DNA of 26,035 nucleotides from CAZCZZ01 sp964503335 (GTDB lineage Bacteria; Verrucomicrobiota; Kiritimatiellia; CAIVKH01): NCBI GenBank assembly GCA_964503335.1, contig CAZCZZ010000059.1, positions 1-26,035 on the forward strand. The letters are read 5' to 3'. The translations under genes and the position numbers were made by a program. The notes beneath the pieces are model-generated. The model was not told where the DNA came from and did no database searches. It saw only the letters and a list, made by a program, of their open reading frames with translations. Positions 8,457 to 17,413 of this stretch are shown in pieces (the first letter of the stretch is position 1; each line of letters opens with the position of its first letter).

Positions 8457-10094
8457 ATGGCAAAGTATATTTTTGTAACCGGTGGCGTTGTTTCCTCGCT
8501 CGGCAAGGGCATCACGGCCGCGTCGCTCGGCCGGCTCCTGAATTCGCGCGGTCTCAACATCCGCATGTTGAAGATGGATCCCTACCTCAACGTCGATCCG
8601 GGCACGATGAGCCCCTATCAGCACGGCGAGGTGTATGTCACCGATGACGGGGCGGAAACCGACCTCGACCTCGGCCACTACGAACGCTTCACGGGCATCC
8701 CCACCACCCGCAAATCGAATTTCACCGCCGGTCGCATCTACTGGGAAGTCCTCCGCAAGGAGCGGCGCGGCGATTACCTCGGCCACACGATCCAGATGAT
8801 CCCGCACATTACCGACGAGATCAAAGCGCACATCCGGTCGCTGGATGAAAAGGGCGTGGATATCATCGTCGCGGAAATCGGCGGCACGGTGGGCGATATC
8901 GAGAGTTTTACGTTCCTGGAAGCGATCCGGCAGATCGGACTCGAAGAAGGCCGCGACAATGTGATGTACATCCACATGACGTATGTCCCGTACATCAAGG
9001 CCGCTGGTGAAGTGAAGACGAAGCCGAGCCAGCAGAGCGTGGCCAAGTTGCGCGAGATTGGTATCGCGCCCGACGCTTTGATCTGTCGCTCCGAAGTCGA
9101 GCTATCGGTCGATGTCCGCAAGAAGATCTCCCTCTTCTGCAACGTCCCGATGCATGCGGTCATCGAGGAACGCGACGTGAGCCACACGATCTATGAAGTC
9201 CCGCTGGTGTTGTCGGAGCAGGGCCTCGACGAGATCATCATGGTGCATTTCCGCATGGCGCGTCCGCCGGCGAAGCTGCAGGCGTGGAAGAAGATGGTCG
9301 ATTCCGTGGTCCACCCGAAGGCGCATGTGAAGATCGGCGTCGTGGGCAAGTACTCGGAGCTGCAGGACGCCTACAAGTCGCTCTACGAAGCGATCCAGCA
9401 CGGCGGCATCGCGCATCATGCGCATGTGGATATCATCAAGATCGCCGCCGAGGAGATCGAGAACGGCAAGGATCTCGAAGTCCTTCGCCAGGTGAACGGG
9501 ATCCTCGTTCCGGGTGGCTTCGGCAAACGCGGAATCGAAGGTAAGATCGCGGCGATTCGTTACGCCCGCGAAAACAACATTCCGTTCTTTGGCATCTGCC
9601 TCGGACTCCAGTGCGCCGTGATCGAGTTCGCCCGCCATGCCTGCGGCCTGGAAGGCGCGCATTCCACCGAGATTGATCCCGAGACGCCCCACCCTGTGGT
9701 CTGCCTGATGGAAGAGCAGGAGAAGGTCGTGGACCTTGGTGCGTCGATGCGACTCGGTGCGTGGCCCTGCGCCCTGAAGGCGGGAAGCCGCGCCGTGGAA
9801 TCCTACGGAAGCGCGACGATCAGCGAACGGCATCGCCACCGTTACGAAGTGAACAACAAGTACCGTCCGCTGCTCGAGGAGAAGGGCCTGACACTCTCCG
9901 GTCTTTCGCCGGACGGAAACCTGGTGGAAATGGTCGAAGTGTCTGGCCACCCGTGGTTCGTCGGCACCCAGTTCCACCCCGAATTAAAGTCGCAGCCCGT
10001 CAACCCCCACCCCCTCTTCAAATCCTTCATCGGCGCCGCCCTGAAGCGCAAACAAGAAACCGCCCCCAGCCGCCAGACCCATGCGGGAGTCTGA
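8457..10094 (+). CDS. pyrG: CTP synthase
   Basis: This 545-residue enzyme makes CTP from UTP, ATP and glutamine. The N-terminal synthetase domain starts MAKYIFVTGGVVSSLGKGI, with the P-loop-like SSLGKG. It continues through LKMDPYLNVDPGTMSP and EIGGTVGDIES at about 140-150. The C-terminal class I glutaminase domain has the nucleophile C381 in FFGICLGLQ and the His/Glu pair in GTQFHPELKS near 516-518. The start at 8457 aligns with the invariant family start; the frame opens 22 codons earlier, but those residues have no family counterpart. No strong Shine-Dalgarno sequence is present. The length is normal and all key residues are present. Confidence 0.98.
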   Translation: MAKYIFVTGGVVSSLGKGITAASLGRLLNSRGLNIRMLKMDPYLNVDPGTMSPYQHGEVYVTDDGAETDLDLGHYERFTGIPTTRKSNFTAGRIYWEVLRKERRGDYLGHTIQMIPHITDEIKAHIRSLDEKGVDIIVAEIGGTVGDIESFTFLEAIRQIGLEEGRDNVMYIHMTYVPYIKAAGEVKTKPSQQSVAKLREIGIAPDALICRSEVELSVDVRKKISLFCNVPMHAVIEERDVSHTIYEVPLVLSEQGLDEIIMVHFRMARPPAKLQAWKKMVDSVVHPKAHVKIGVVGKYSELQDAYKSLYEAIQHGGIAHHAHVDIIKIAAEEIENGKDLEVLRQVNGILVPGGFGKRGIEGKIAAIRYARENNIPFFGICLGLQCAVIEFARHACGLEGAHSTEIDPETPHPVVCLMEEQEKVVDLGASMRLGAWPCALKAGSRAVESYGSATISERHRHRYEVNNKYRPLLEEKGLTLSGLSPDGNLVEMVEVSGHPWFVGTQFHPELKSQPVNPHPLFKSFIGAALKRKQETAPSRQTHAGV

Positions 10095-10101
10095 GTTTTT
10101 C

Positions 10102-10197
10102 AACCACGAATGGACGCGAATGAATACGAACACTGTGCGATTCAGTCTGGATTTCTTTCTGTCTTGAATTCGTGTCTATTCGTGTCCATTCGTGGTT
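10102..10197. repeat. Long inverted repeat of CACGAAT units between pyrG and carA
   Basis: The left arm (10102-10130) and right arm (10169-10197) are complementary at 25 of 29 positions. Each arm is built from three direct CGAAT/ACGAA units spaced about 10 bases apart, and the loop is 38 bases. It fills most of the pyrG-carA gap. It is of the 'AACCACGAATGG' kind, which I recall as a dispersed intergenic repeat in many bacterial genomes. It could fold into a stable hairpin in a read-through transcript. Confidence 0.75.
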
Positions 10198-10217
10198 AAG
10201 TATTTCTTCTGTTTCCT

Positions 10218-11306
<1,089 letters not shown>

Positions 11307-11378
11307 TTCCTCCGCCCACGACATCCACAAACGGGCACGAATCCCTGTCCGGTTGGGGAAACTCCTGATTCACCTCGC

Positions 11379-11440
11379 CGTATCTCGGCGCTCCTCGGGC
11401 AAGGCCCGGTCGTGGTGTAGAGCGCGAAGCTACGCGACGC
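11379..11440. repeat. Degenerate REP-like hairpin in the carA-pilin gap
   Basis: The 303-base gap 11307-11609 holds no convincing gene. Within it, TGTAG followed by AGCGCGAAGCTACGCGACGC (11416-11440) is close to the right arm of the element at 24666-24690: about 20 of 25 positions match with one gap. An imperfect complement lies at 11379-11394, giving a weakly paired inverted repeat. I read this as a decayed copy of the 24619-24690 family. The rest of the gap, apart from the terminator at 11541-11586, shows nothing I can name. Confidence 0.45.
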
Positions 11441-11540
11441 ATTCCGAGGTCCTAGGCTCTATGGAACGCCTTTCGGGGGTGACAATCTGGGCATCATGGC
11501 ACCATGGTGTGCGGCGGTCTTCTGTAATCCCTGCCCTCGC

Positions 11541-11586
11541 AAAGAGGAGGGGCTGCCCTGAATGATCGGGGCAGCCCCTTCTTTCC
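11541..11586. terminator. Bidirectional terminator between carA and the pseudopilin
   Basis: A GC-rich stem, AGGGGCTGCCC against GGGCAGCCCCTT (about 11548-11558 with 11569-11580), has A-rich sequence on its left side (AAAGAGG) and T-rich sequence on its right (TTCTTTCC). It can therefore end transcripts from either strand. It lies 24 bases beyond the pilin stop and most likely ends the pilin transcript. Confidence 0.75.
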
Positions 11587-11609
11587 AATGTGATGTCAAC
11601 CGATCCGGA

Positions 11610-11939
11610 CTAGATCGTGTGTCCGGCCACTGTGCAACTGGCGTCGGATCCGATCGGGCCGCCGAGCGAGTATGAACCGGCGGCTTTGCAGACCGGCGTC
11701 TTGGCGATGTAGTTCGGGATGAGATCCGCGATCGTCGTGGCTGCCGTTCCCATGTGCTCCAGCGCGTACTGGTCGTCAGCACCCGTGATCAAACGAAGGT
11801 TGTTGATGCACGAGTTCTTCTGCGATGTGACGCGGGCGTTGACGAACGACGGGATGGCAATGGCCGCCAACAACCCGATGATCGCAACGACAATCATGAT
11901 CTCCACCAACGTGAACCCCAACTTGCTCTGCTTTTTCAT
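11610..11939 (-). CDS. Type II secretion pseudopilin (GspG-like)
   Basis: This 109-residue protein has a class III prepilin leader, MKKQSKLG, cut before F9. The hydrophobic N-terminal helix FTLVEIMIVVAIIGLLAAIA has the conserved Glu at +5 of the mature protein. The helix runs into SQKNSCINNLRLITGADDQYALE. The C-terminal part is short, with Cys residues in VCKAAG and SCTVAGH, a layout common for stand-alone pseudopilins of PVC bacteria. Such proteins are inserted by the general secretion or pilus machinery. No other secretion genes are nearby, so this is an orphan gene. There is no obvious Shine-Dalgarno sequence before the ATG; the leader is A-rich. Confidence 0.93.
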   Translation of the reverse strand: MKKQSKLGFTLVEIMIVVAIIGLLAAIAIPSFVNARVTSQKNSCINNLRLITGADDQYALEHMGTAATTIADLIPNYIAKTPVCKAAGSYSLGGPIGSDASCTVAGHTI

Positions 11940-12004
11940 GTTTTTTGTTTTCTATGTTGTGTGGTCGCACCAAAGCGGCGCTTCCGGGGAGGTTGTTTAG
12001 CAGG

Positions 12005-13123
12005 ATGGGTGCCAGCGCTTTCCCAAGCCTCGTGTACAAGATTGAACAAGGATTGTGGTTTGTCAGTCCGCACGCGGACCCCTACCCTGCCGGAGTGAAT
12101 GCCAGCGCACTCCATTTGACTGTTTGTCGGCCCGAGTTTGAAGGAAGCCTCGTTGCAGAGCTGAAGGACAGGGGTATTCCGGCCCGACGCATTTCAGCCG
12201 GACTCGTCGGTTCCGAGGTCGATTTGCCCGCTTCTCCTCTCATCTTTGAGAGACAACGGCTGCCTCAGGCTCGCATGGTCCCCATGGAGCAGCTTAAACC
12301 GATAGCGGACGCCACGGTGGCGGACATTGTCGCACCCCTGCTCGCAAAGCCGGTCCGATGGACGACGCAATCCTTCGCCATCGACGATCTGCTGCAGGGA
12401 CGTGCCCAAGGCATCGAGCAGACGTTGCTGCGGCTGATCGCGAAGAAATATCCGCAGCTCGACGACCTGTATCGCGCGCCGCATCGCATGGACAAGATTC
12501 CGGACATCCACGTGCTGCAGTGCTGCCTCACGCCGGAAGGACTCTGGCACTCACTGACCCCCGTCACCGCACTCTCAAGCCGGGAACCCGGCGGCGTGGT
12601 GCGTATGAAGTTCGACGATGCGGCCCCTTCCCGCTCCTACCTCAAGATCGAAGAGGCGTTCCAGCGCATGGGTGAATGGCCGGCTGAGGGACAGAAGGTG
12701 ATCGATTTAGGCGCTGCGCCCGGCGGTTGGACGTGGGCGTGCTGCAAGCGCGGGTGTTCGGTGCTGGCGGTGGACAATGGACCGATGAAGATTCCGGAAG
12801 GCGCGGGACCGGTGCGGCATATGCGCGTCAACGGGATCACGTTCGAGCCTCCGCGCGACTGGGTTCCGGTGGACTGGCTCGTCGCGGACATGCTGATCGC
12901 GCCGGGCGTCGCGCTCGGCTTGCTGCGTCGCTGGGTCGATGCAAAGTGGATGCACCGCTTCGTGGTGAATATCAAGCTGCCGCAGGACGAGGCGTTCACG
13001 GCGTTGAAGCCGATTGCGACGTATCTCGACCAACAGGCTTCGGCGGGCGTGACCGCGGAGATCCGCCAGCTCTATCACGATCGCCGTGAGGTCACGGTGA
13101 TGGGTCGGCGTCGCGCTTCGTGA
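12005..13123 (+). CDS. rlmM: 23S rRNA 2'-O-ribose methyltransferase, RlmM family
   Basis: In E. coli RlmM methylates the 2'-hydroxyl of C2498 in 23S rRNA using SAM. The N-terminal THUMP-like part has the matching LTVCRPEFEGSLVAEL and LPASPLIFERQ. DAAPSRSYLKIEEAF follows, then the SAM motif VIDLGAAPGGWTWA (about 232-245) and LAVDNGPM. The candidate K-D-K-E tetrad is K214, D295 (VADM), K324 (VNIKLP) and E362 (HDRREVTV). With the ATG at 12005 the protein has 372 residues and about 30 extra at the N-terminus compared with E. coli. Other starts (ATG 11954, GTG 12095) are possible, and none has a strong ribosome-binding site. Its last 32 bases overlap the convergent Rsm22-like gene. Confidence 0.88.
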   Translation: MGASAFPSLVYKIEQGLWFVSPHADPYPAGVNASALHLTVCRPEFEGSLVAELKDRGIPARRISAGLVGSEVDLPASPLIFERQRLPQARMVPMEQLKPIADATVADIVAPLLAKPVRWTTQSFAIDDLLQGRAQGIEQTLLRLIAKKYPQLDDLYRAPHRMDKIPDIHVLQCCLTPEGLWHSLTPVTALSSREPGGVVRMKFDDAAPSRSYLKIEEAFQRMGEWPAEGQKVIDLGAAPGGWTWACCKRGCSVLAVDNGPMKIPEGAGPVRHMRVNGITFEPPRDWVPVDWLVADMLIAPGVALGLLRRWVDAKWMHRFVVNIKLPQDEAFTALKPIATYLDQQASAGVTAEIRQLYHDRREVTVMGRRRAS

Positions 13124-14204
13124 CGCGCAATGTCTTGCCATCGCCAAGGGCCCGTTCGATTTTCACGCGGATCACGTGGCCGCGTTCCAGCGCGCGCACC
13201 TGCTCCTTCTCGTCGGCCGTGAAGTTTCTGGCCAGCAGATCGTAGCGATGAAGCTGTCCATCCGCGGCACAGCCCGTCATTTCCCAGTGTCCCTTCAGCC
13301 AGCGCACCGGTTCCACGAGTCGCGCTTGCGACGCTTCGGGTTCCTGCGCGACGGCTTGTCGGGTCAGCACCAGGAAGCTGAACTTGATGTCCTGCAGCGT
13401 GCGATTCAGTCGCTTGTTCAACGTCTGCACCGCCCAGGGCATCGGCCAGCTTCGCACGTCGTGGCACCACTCGCCCTTCGCGGCCAGCGGGCAGGCCTTG
13501 TCGTGCAGGCACGGCGCAATCACATGGCTGCCGAAATCGCCGAGCGCCCATTCGCGCAGCTTGGCCATGCGGGGGCCGAAGGTTTTCACGACGGGTTCGC
13601 AGATTACGAGGATGCCATGTTCGTCGAGACGCGAGATTGCTGCGTCAAGCCACGCCTTCATGGCATCGTCAGCATTCTCCCCGAAGGCTTCGTTCAACGC
13701 GTAGCTCACGACGATGAGATCGAAGCGACCTTCCGGCAACTGACGCAGGTCGGAGACGCTGACGGATACGGACAGCGACTTGACCGACGACACCAGTTGT
13801 TTGCCGAGCGCGAGGGCTTCCGATGAGAGGTCGACCCACGTCGCATCGATTTCGACACCGAGCGACTCCGAGACCGCGAGCGTCGCGGCACCGGTGCCGG
13901 CGCCGAGGTCGAGCACGCGAAGCGGACGCTTGGCGGACAGGAGGGACGGGTGACGTTCCTTCACTTCGTCGATGATGTAGCGGACACGTGCGTACGTTTG
14001 CGGAAAGAAGAACAGGCCGTACGCGGCCCAGGCGCGGCGTGATTTCGTATAGCTGTCGAAGCCGCCTTCGCGTTCCGTGGTGAACCCGTCGCTGAGGAGG
14101 CGGAAGTCCTCCTCGAGCGCATTGAGGCAGGCGAGTCGGTCCTTGAGCTGGGTTTCCTTGCGCGCCTGATCCAGCCACCAAAGCTCGATTGCATCAGGCG
14201 TCAT
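13092..14204 (-). CDS. Rsm22-family SAM-dependent methyltransferase-like protein with Fe-S cysteines
   Basis: This 370-residue protein resembles the Rsm22 family, whose mitochondrial members (Rsm22, METTL17) act in small ribosomal subunit assembly. AYGLFFFPQTYARVRYIIDE is typical of the family before the SAM motif VLDLGAGTGAATLA (about 97-110); VVSYALNE follows near 165. A cysteine cluster, C232, C238 and C247 (APCLHDKACPL...EWCHD), plus C312 (TGCAADGQ), matches the four-cysteine Fe-S site known in the family. The role is probably rRNA binding or methylation during 30S assembly. The start overlaps the upstream glycosyltransferase stop as ATGA, so the two are translationally coupled. The 3' end overlaps rlmM on the other strand by 32 bases. 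Confidence 0.82.
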   Translation of the reverse strand: MTPDAIELWWLDQARKETQLKDRLACLNALEEDFRLLSDGFTTEREGGFDSYTKSRRAWAAYGLFFFPQTYARVRYIIDEVKERHPSLLSAKRPLRVLDLGAGTGAATLAVSESLGVEIDATWVDLSSEALALGKQLVSSVKSLSVSVSVSDLRQLPEGRFDLIVVSYALNEAFGENADDAMKAWLDAAISRLDEHGILVICEPVVKTFGPRMAKLREWALGDFGSHVIAPCLHDKACPLAAKGEWCHDVRSWPMPWAVQTLNKRLNRTLQDIKFSFLVLTRQAVAQEPEASQARLVEPVRWLKGHWEMTGCAADGQLHRYDLLARNFTADEKEQVRALERGHVIRVKIERALGDGKTLRVTKRDADPSP

Positions 14205-15133
14205 GACGCGGCCCCGTCCGACCAGTGATACCGGTGGAGGCTCATGCGGCGGACGAGCGCTTTGGGCAGGTGCTCGGCGAAATGCCCGGCGACGGTGCCG
14301 GAGATTTTCGCGACGGTGTAGCAGGCGTAGTACGGAAGCCAGAGCGGGTGCTTGGTGACCATGAATACAAATTCCTTCCAGAGGTAGCTGAATCCCATCG
14401 ACGCGCTGGTCCCCATGTCGTGTCGCGGGAAAATGACGGTGAGCGAGTAGATACTATCGAAGTAGCGGCGAAAGACGACGCCCAACGTGTAGTTGTGGGA
14501 GTGCGTGACGATGGACGCCGGGGCATACGCGACGGAGAAGCCGGCCTTGATCAGGTCGCGTGAGACCTGCTGGTCCTCGCTCATGATGAGGGTTTCGTCG
14601 AACGGGTACTTCAGGAGCAGGTCGCGCCGGATCGCGGCGCTGACATTGGAGAAGAAGACGCTGACGAGCGAGTCGTGGCCGGAATCGGGTCCGCGCACCG
14701 CCGCGACCTCAGGAAAGTGCGTGGCGAGGAAGTACTGTTCCATCGGGCTGGCGTCGGGATACGGGACCTGGCGGGAATACGTGGCCGCGACCTTTTCGTC
14801 GGCCAGCGGTGCAATCAGGTTCGCGAGCCAGGCGTCATCGCGCGGGATGGCGTCCTGCGTCATCAGGATCACGATCTCGCCCCTCGCCTCGCGGGCGCCG
14901 AGATTGCGGGTCCCGCCGTGGGAGAACTTCTCGACGGGGATGATACGCACGTTCGGGAACTCAGCAGCGATGGCGCGGGTCCGATCCTTCGACATGGAGT
15001 CGAGCAGCACCACCTCATCCGGCGGCCGGGGCTTCTGGGTAAAGATCGCGTCAAGGAGTCCGGGCAGATACCGCTCGGCATTGAGCACGGGAATCACCAC
15101 GGAGACGCTTGCAGTTGTCGGGTCCAAAGCCAT
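14201..15133 (-). CDS. Family 2 glycosyltransferase (rhamnosyltransferase-like)
   Basis: This 310-residue GT-A fold enzyme adds a sugar from a nucleotide donor to a surface polysaccharide or lipid-linked acceptor. It begins SVSVVIPVLNAERYLPGLLDAI, the standard GT2 start. PDEVVLLDSMSKDRT follows, then FSHGGTRNLGAREARGEIVILMTQDA, the pattern of rhamnosyltransferase-like GT2 proteins; the DxD equivalent is TQDA. A second motif, MSEDQQVSRDLIKAG, holds the ED pair, and a hydrophobic patch occurs near the C-terminus. The same frame stays open to 16672, but ATG 15133 fits the family start and avoids overlap with the upstream gene. No clear ribosome-binding site is seen. It lies 26 bases downstream of the GT39-like gene, presumably in one operon. 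Confidence 0.9.
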   Translation of the reverse strand: MALDPTTASVSVVIPVLNAERYLPGLLDAIFTQKPRPPDEVVLLDSMSKDRTRAIAAEFPNVRIIPVEKFSHGGTRNLGAREARGEIVILMTQDAIPRDDAWLANLIAPLADEKVAATYSRQVPYPDASPMEQYFLATHFPEVAAVRGPDSGHDSLVSVFFSNVSAAIRRDLLLKYPFDETLIMSEDQQVSRDLIKAGFSVAYAPASIVTHSHNYTLGVVFRRYFDSIYSLTVIFPRHDMGTSASMGFSYLWKEFVFMVTKHPLWLPYYACYTVAKISGTVAGHFAEHLPKALVRRMSLHRYHWSDGAAS

Positions 15134-15159
15134 GAAGGAGCGAACAGTATCAGTTCGCT

Positions 15160-17073
15160 TCAGGGATTTCCAGACGTTGGAACTTCGAGGGGCAGCGAGT
15201 TCCAATCCTTGGAACTTTCGACTTCGTAGAGCACGAACGCGCCGCTGCGGTCCTTCAACTCCCTTGGGACACCGCGCTTTGCGTGTTCGAGCATCGCGGA
15301 GTAGAGCGGCAGGTCGGCCCGCGGCGTGAGGCGGATTCCCGCGCCGGACGGGAAGGCGTTCATCGACAGGTACCAGACCTTCTCGCCGCGTCCTGTCCAG
15401 CGCTCGAAGACGCGCGCGAGCTTCTCGTACGCTCCGGGCCCCTTGTCGTGCAGCTCGAAGGAGCGGTGTCCGTAGAGGAAGCGGAGCGGAGCGGCGAAGC
15501 CGGGTTGGTCGCTGACCAGGGTCGCGCCAGGCGGAAGCGCGGCGTTCACTTTGTCGTACCACGCCACCAAGCCATGCCAGTCGCGACGCTGCGAGAGCGT
15601 TGCGATGCTTCTCGCGTTGAGTCCGATGCACGCGGTGGCAAGAGCCAGCGCCAGCATGAGACCCGCCTTGTTGCGGGACGCGAGGTTTGAAAAGACCATG
15701 CCGCAGCCGATCGCGAGCAGCGGAAGGATGACCGGCACGAAGCGGCGTGCGGACCACATCAGGAAGTGATCGTTGTAAAGGCGTGTCACAAGCACGACGA
15801 GCACGGCGATGGAGCCGTACAGCCAGGCGCGCTTCCACACCGACTCGGTCCGCTGGATCAACAGCGCGGTGCCGACGAATCCGATGACAAGCGGGAGGTA
15901 CCCCACCACATCGGCCAGCAGCAGCATGTTCGCGGCGTCTTCGGACTTCTCGTGGAAGGGCCGGATCAGGGCGGCATAGGCGGCCCAGAAAAGCAACAGG
16001 CCGGCCAGCGGCGTTCGCGCCTTGAGGGACAGCGAAACCGTCAGCGAGCGCCACACTTCCACGCGCATCAACGCGCCGTGAAGGAGCACGAGCACGCCGC
16101 CGACTCCGATGATCCCGAGGACCTCCGTGCTCATCGGGTGGTAGAACGGCGCGATCGCCCGCTGGTGGAGCCAGGCCTGGACGCCAAGCAACGCAACGAC
16201 GGCGAGCGTGATCGCGGCTTCCCGCTTGCGGGGAATCTGGGGCCACAGGGCGATGCCGATGAACACCATGGGGACGACAAGCATGAGGGCGTCGTAGCGA
16301 CAAAGCAGCGCGAGGCCGAATCCCGCGCCCGCCAAAAACGCTTCGAAGCCCGCGCGAGATTCCGACTCCTGGCTCTTCGCAAGGAACACGGCGCCGTTCA
16401 GGAGAAGGAGCTGTGCGAGCATCTCGGCTGTGGAGAATTGAGCCTGCCAGAGCTGGGCGGGACAGAACGCGAAGAATACGGTGGCCGCGATCGACCAGCG
16501 GGACACGAGGACGCGACGAGCGAAGACGTAGAAGGTCAGCACACTGGCAGCGTGCAGGAGCGGATTGACCAAAAGCGCGGTCCACGTGCCGCCAAACCAC
16601 CACGCGACGGCCAGCAAGGCCGGATAGAGATGGAAGAACTGCGGCGAAACATTTCCGTCCGCCATCAGCCACATGCCACTGAACGGTCCCCAGACGCCGC
16701 CGTAGTTACGGTACAGGATATCGCGCTCGTCCGGGGCCAGCAGCGCGAGGTCCGGGATCTCCAGAGGGAGTCCCCCTCCCCGGACGATGGCCGCGCCGGT
16801 GTGCAGGTAGACGCCGGGATCCCATGCGCCGAGGATCGATTCGCCCGGCGGCCAGGTCAGGGCGCAGGAGAACGCGGCGAGGAAGACGACGATCCAGAAA
16901 CGGATCGGGTCGGATTGGCGCGACTCACGGCCCAGGCGGGTCAGGAAGAACAACGTCGCGCCGCCGACAAACGTCGCAAGGAGAACGGCAGGCGCTGAGA
17001 AATGCCCCAACTCCGCCGTGGTCAGGCTGAGCCAGCAGCAGAGTGCAAAGGCAAAGAATGCAATGCGGTGCAT
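15160..17073 (-). CDS. Polytopic membrane protein, GT39/ArnT-like glycosyltransferase
   Basis: The 637-residue protein has a signal-anchor-like N-terminus (MHRIAFFAFALCCWLSLTTA) and about ten or more hydrophobic helices. It ends in a soluble C-terminal domain from about 490. The first periplasmic loop has WDPGVYLHTGAAIVRGGGLPLEIPD, an acidic start like the catalytic Asp loop of PMT/GT39 and ArnT enzymes, which use polyprenyl-phosphate sugars. FHLYPALLAVAWWFGG follows. The C-terminal part (SDQPGFAAPLRFLYGHRSFEL) is also usual in such proteins. The start at 17073 leads directly into the first membrane helix; the frame extends further upstream without support. The acceptor is unknown. It is followed by the GT2 gene and preceded 22 bases upstream by a toxin gene. 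Confidence 0.75.
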   Translation of the reverse strand: MHRIAFFAFALCCWLSLTTAELGHFSAPAVLLATFVGGATLFFLTRLGRESRQSDPIRFWIVVFLAAFSCALTWPPGESILGAWDPGVYLHTGAAIVRGGGLPLEIPDLALLAPDERDILYRNYGGVWGPFSGMWLMADGNVSPQFFHLYPALLAVAWWFGGTWTALLVNPLLHAASVLTFYVFARRVLVSRWSIAATVFFAFCPAQLWQAQFSTAEMLAQLLLLNGAVFLAKSQESESRAGFEAFLAGAGFGLALLCRYDALMLVVPMVFIGIALWPQIPRKREAAITLAVVALLGVQAWLHQRAIAPFYHPMSTEVLGIIGVGGVLVLLHGALMRVEVWRSLTVSLSLKARTPLAGLLLFWAAYAALIRPFHEKSEDAANMLLLADVVGYLPLVIGFVGTALLIQRTESVWKRAWLYGSIAVLVVLVTRLYNDHFLMWSARRFVPVILPLLAIGCGMVFSNLASRNKAGLMLALALATACIGLNARSIATLSQRRDWHGLVAWYDKVNAALPPGATLVSDQPGFAAPLRFLYGHRSFELHDKGPGAYEKLARVFERWTGRGEKVWYLSMNAFPSGAGIRLTPRADLPLYSAMLEHAKRGVPRELKDRSGAFVLYEVESSKDWNSLPLEVPTSGNP

Positions 17074-17095
17074 ATCGCGAATAAGCCTACCATGA

Positions 17096-17413
17096 TCAGA
17101 CGTCCCCTGACGAATGATCCTGCAGGAGGTTCTCAAGGATCACGTAGACGACTGAGCGATGCTCTACGAGCGGACAGAATATCTTGCGCTTTCCCCCCTC
17201 CGAAACATCGTAACGGAAGATCACGCGATACGAACGAATCCGCAACCGATGATAACCGGCCATATCACCTTCCAGTGCCTCGATGTCGCCCTTCTCGTAC
17301 TTAAGGTCGGCAATAGCGAGACGTATTCTGTGACGGGATTCAGGTGAGAGTGTCTTCAGGAATGCGAGGACTCTGGCAGCGACGGCGACTTTGATCCCGG
17401 CTCTAGAGATCAT
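17096..17413 (-). CDS. RelE/ParE-family toxin
   Basis: This 105-residue protein has the RelE/ParE layout. Two N-terminal helices (VAARVLAFLKTLSPESRHRIRLAIADL) are followed by a short strand region with IEALEGDMAGYHRLRIRSYRVIFRYDV and then RKIFCPLVEHRSVVY. The strand core with YHRLRIRSYRVIFRYD is the best-conserved part of this superfamily. The C-terminal HRSVVYVILENLL replaces the usual H-R-x-x-x-Y stretch and keeps an Arg and Tyr suitable for mRNA cleavage, so ribosome-dependent RNase activity is plausible. It starts inside the antitoxin gene (11-base overlap), which fixes the pairing. Its stop is 22 bases before the GT39-like gene on the same strand. Confidence 0.9.
   Translation of the reverse strand: MISRAGIKVAVAARVLAFLKTLSPESRHRIRLAIADLKYEKGDIEALEGDMAGYHRLRIRSYRVIFRYDVSEGGKRKIFCPLVEHRSVVYVILENLLQDHSSGDV

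Noticed and set aside
8280..8975. N-terminal extension of the DUF481 frame
   Set aside because: It overlaps pyrG antisense, and a perfect signal peptide with ribosome-binding site starts at 8279.
9102..9977. 291-codon minus-strand frame opposite pyrG
   Set aside because: It lies wholly antisense to highly conserved pyrG and shows no domain or ribosome-binding site.
11307..11535. Possible structured RNA or tRNA in the gene-free gap after carA
   Set aside because: I could not fold a cloverleaf or match SRP, tmRNA or RNase P core motifs; only a weak inverted repeat is visible.
11353..11565. 70-codon plus-strand frame in the carA-pilin gap
   Set aside because: No family features; it runs through a repeat remnant and the terminator stem.
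15134..16672. An 823-codon open frame extending the GT2 gene upstream on the minus strand
   Set aside because: The upstream part is out of frame with the well-supported GT39-like gene, is Arg/Pro-rich and has no family features; it is a GC-rich shadow frame.
15766..16998. 410-codon plus-strand open frame opposite the GT39-like gene
   Set aside because: Composition is dominated by Arg, Glu, Gln and Asp, with no hydrophobic core or known motif; it mirrors the codon bias of the real gene.
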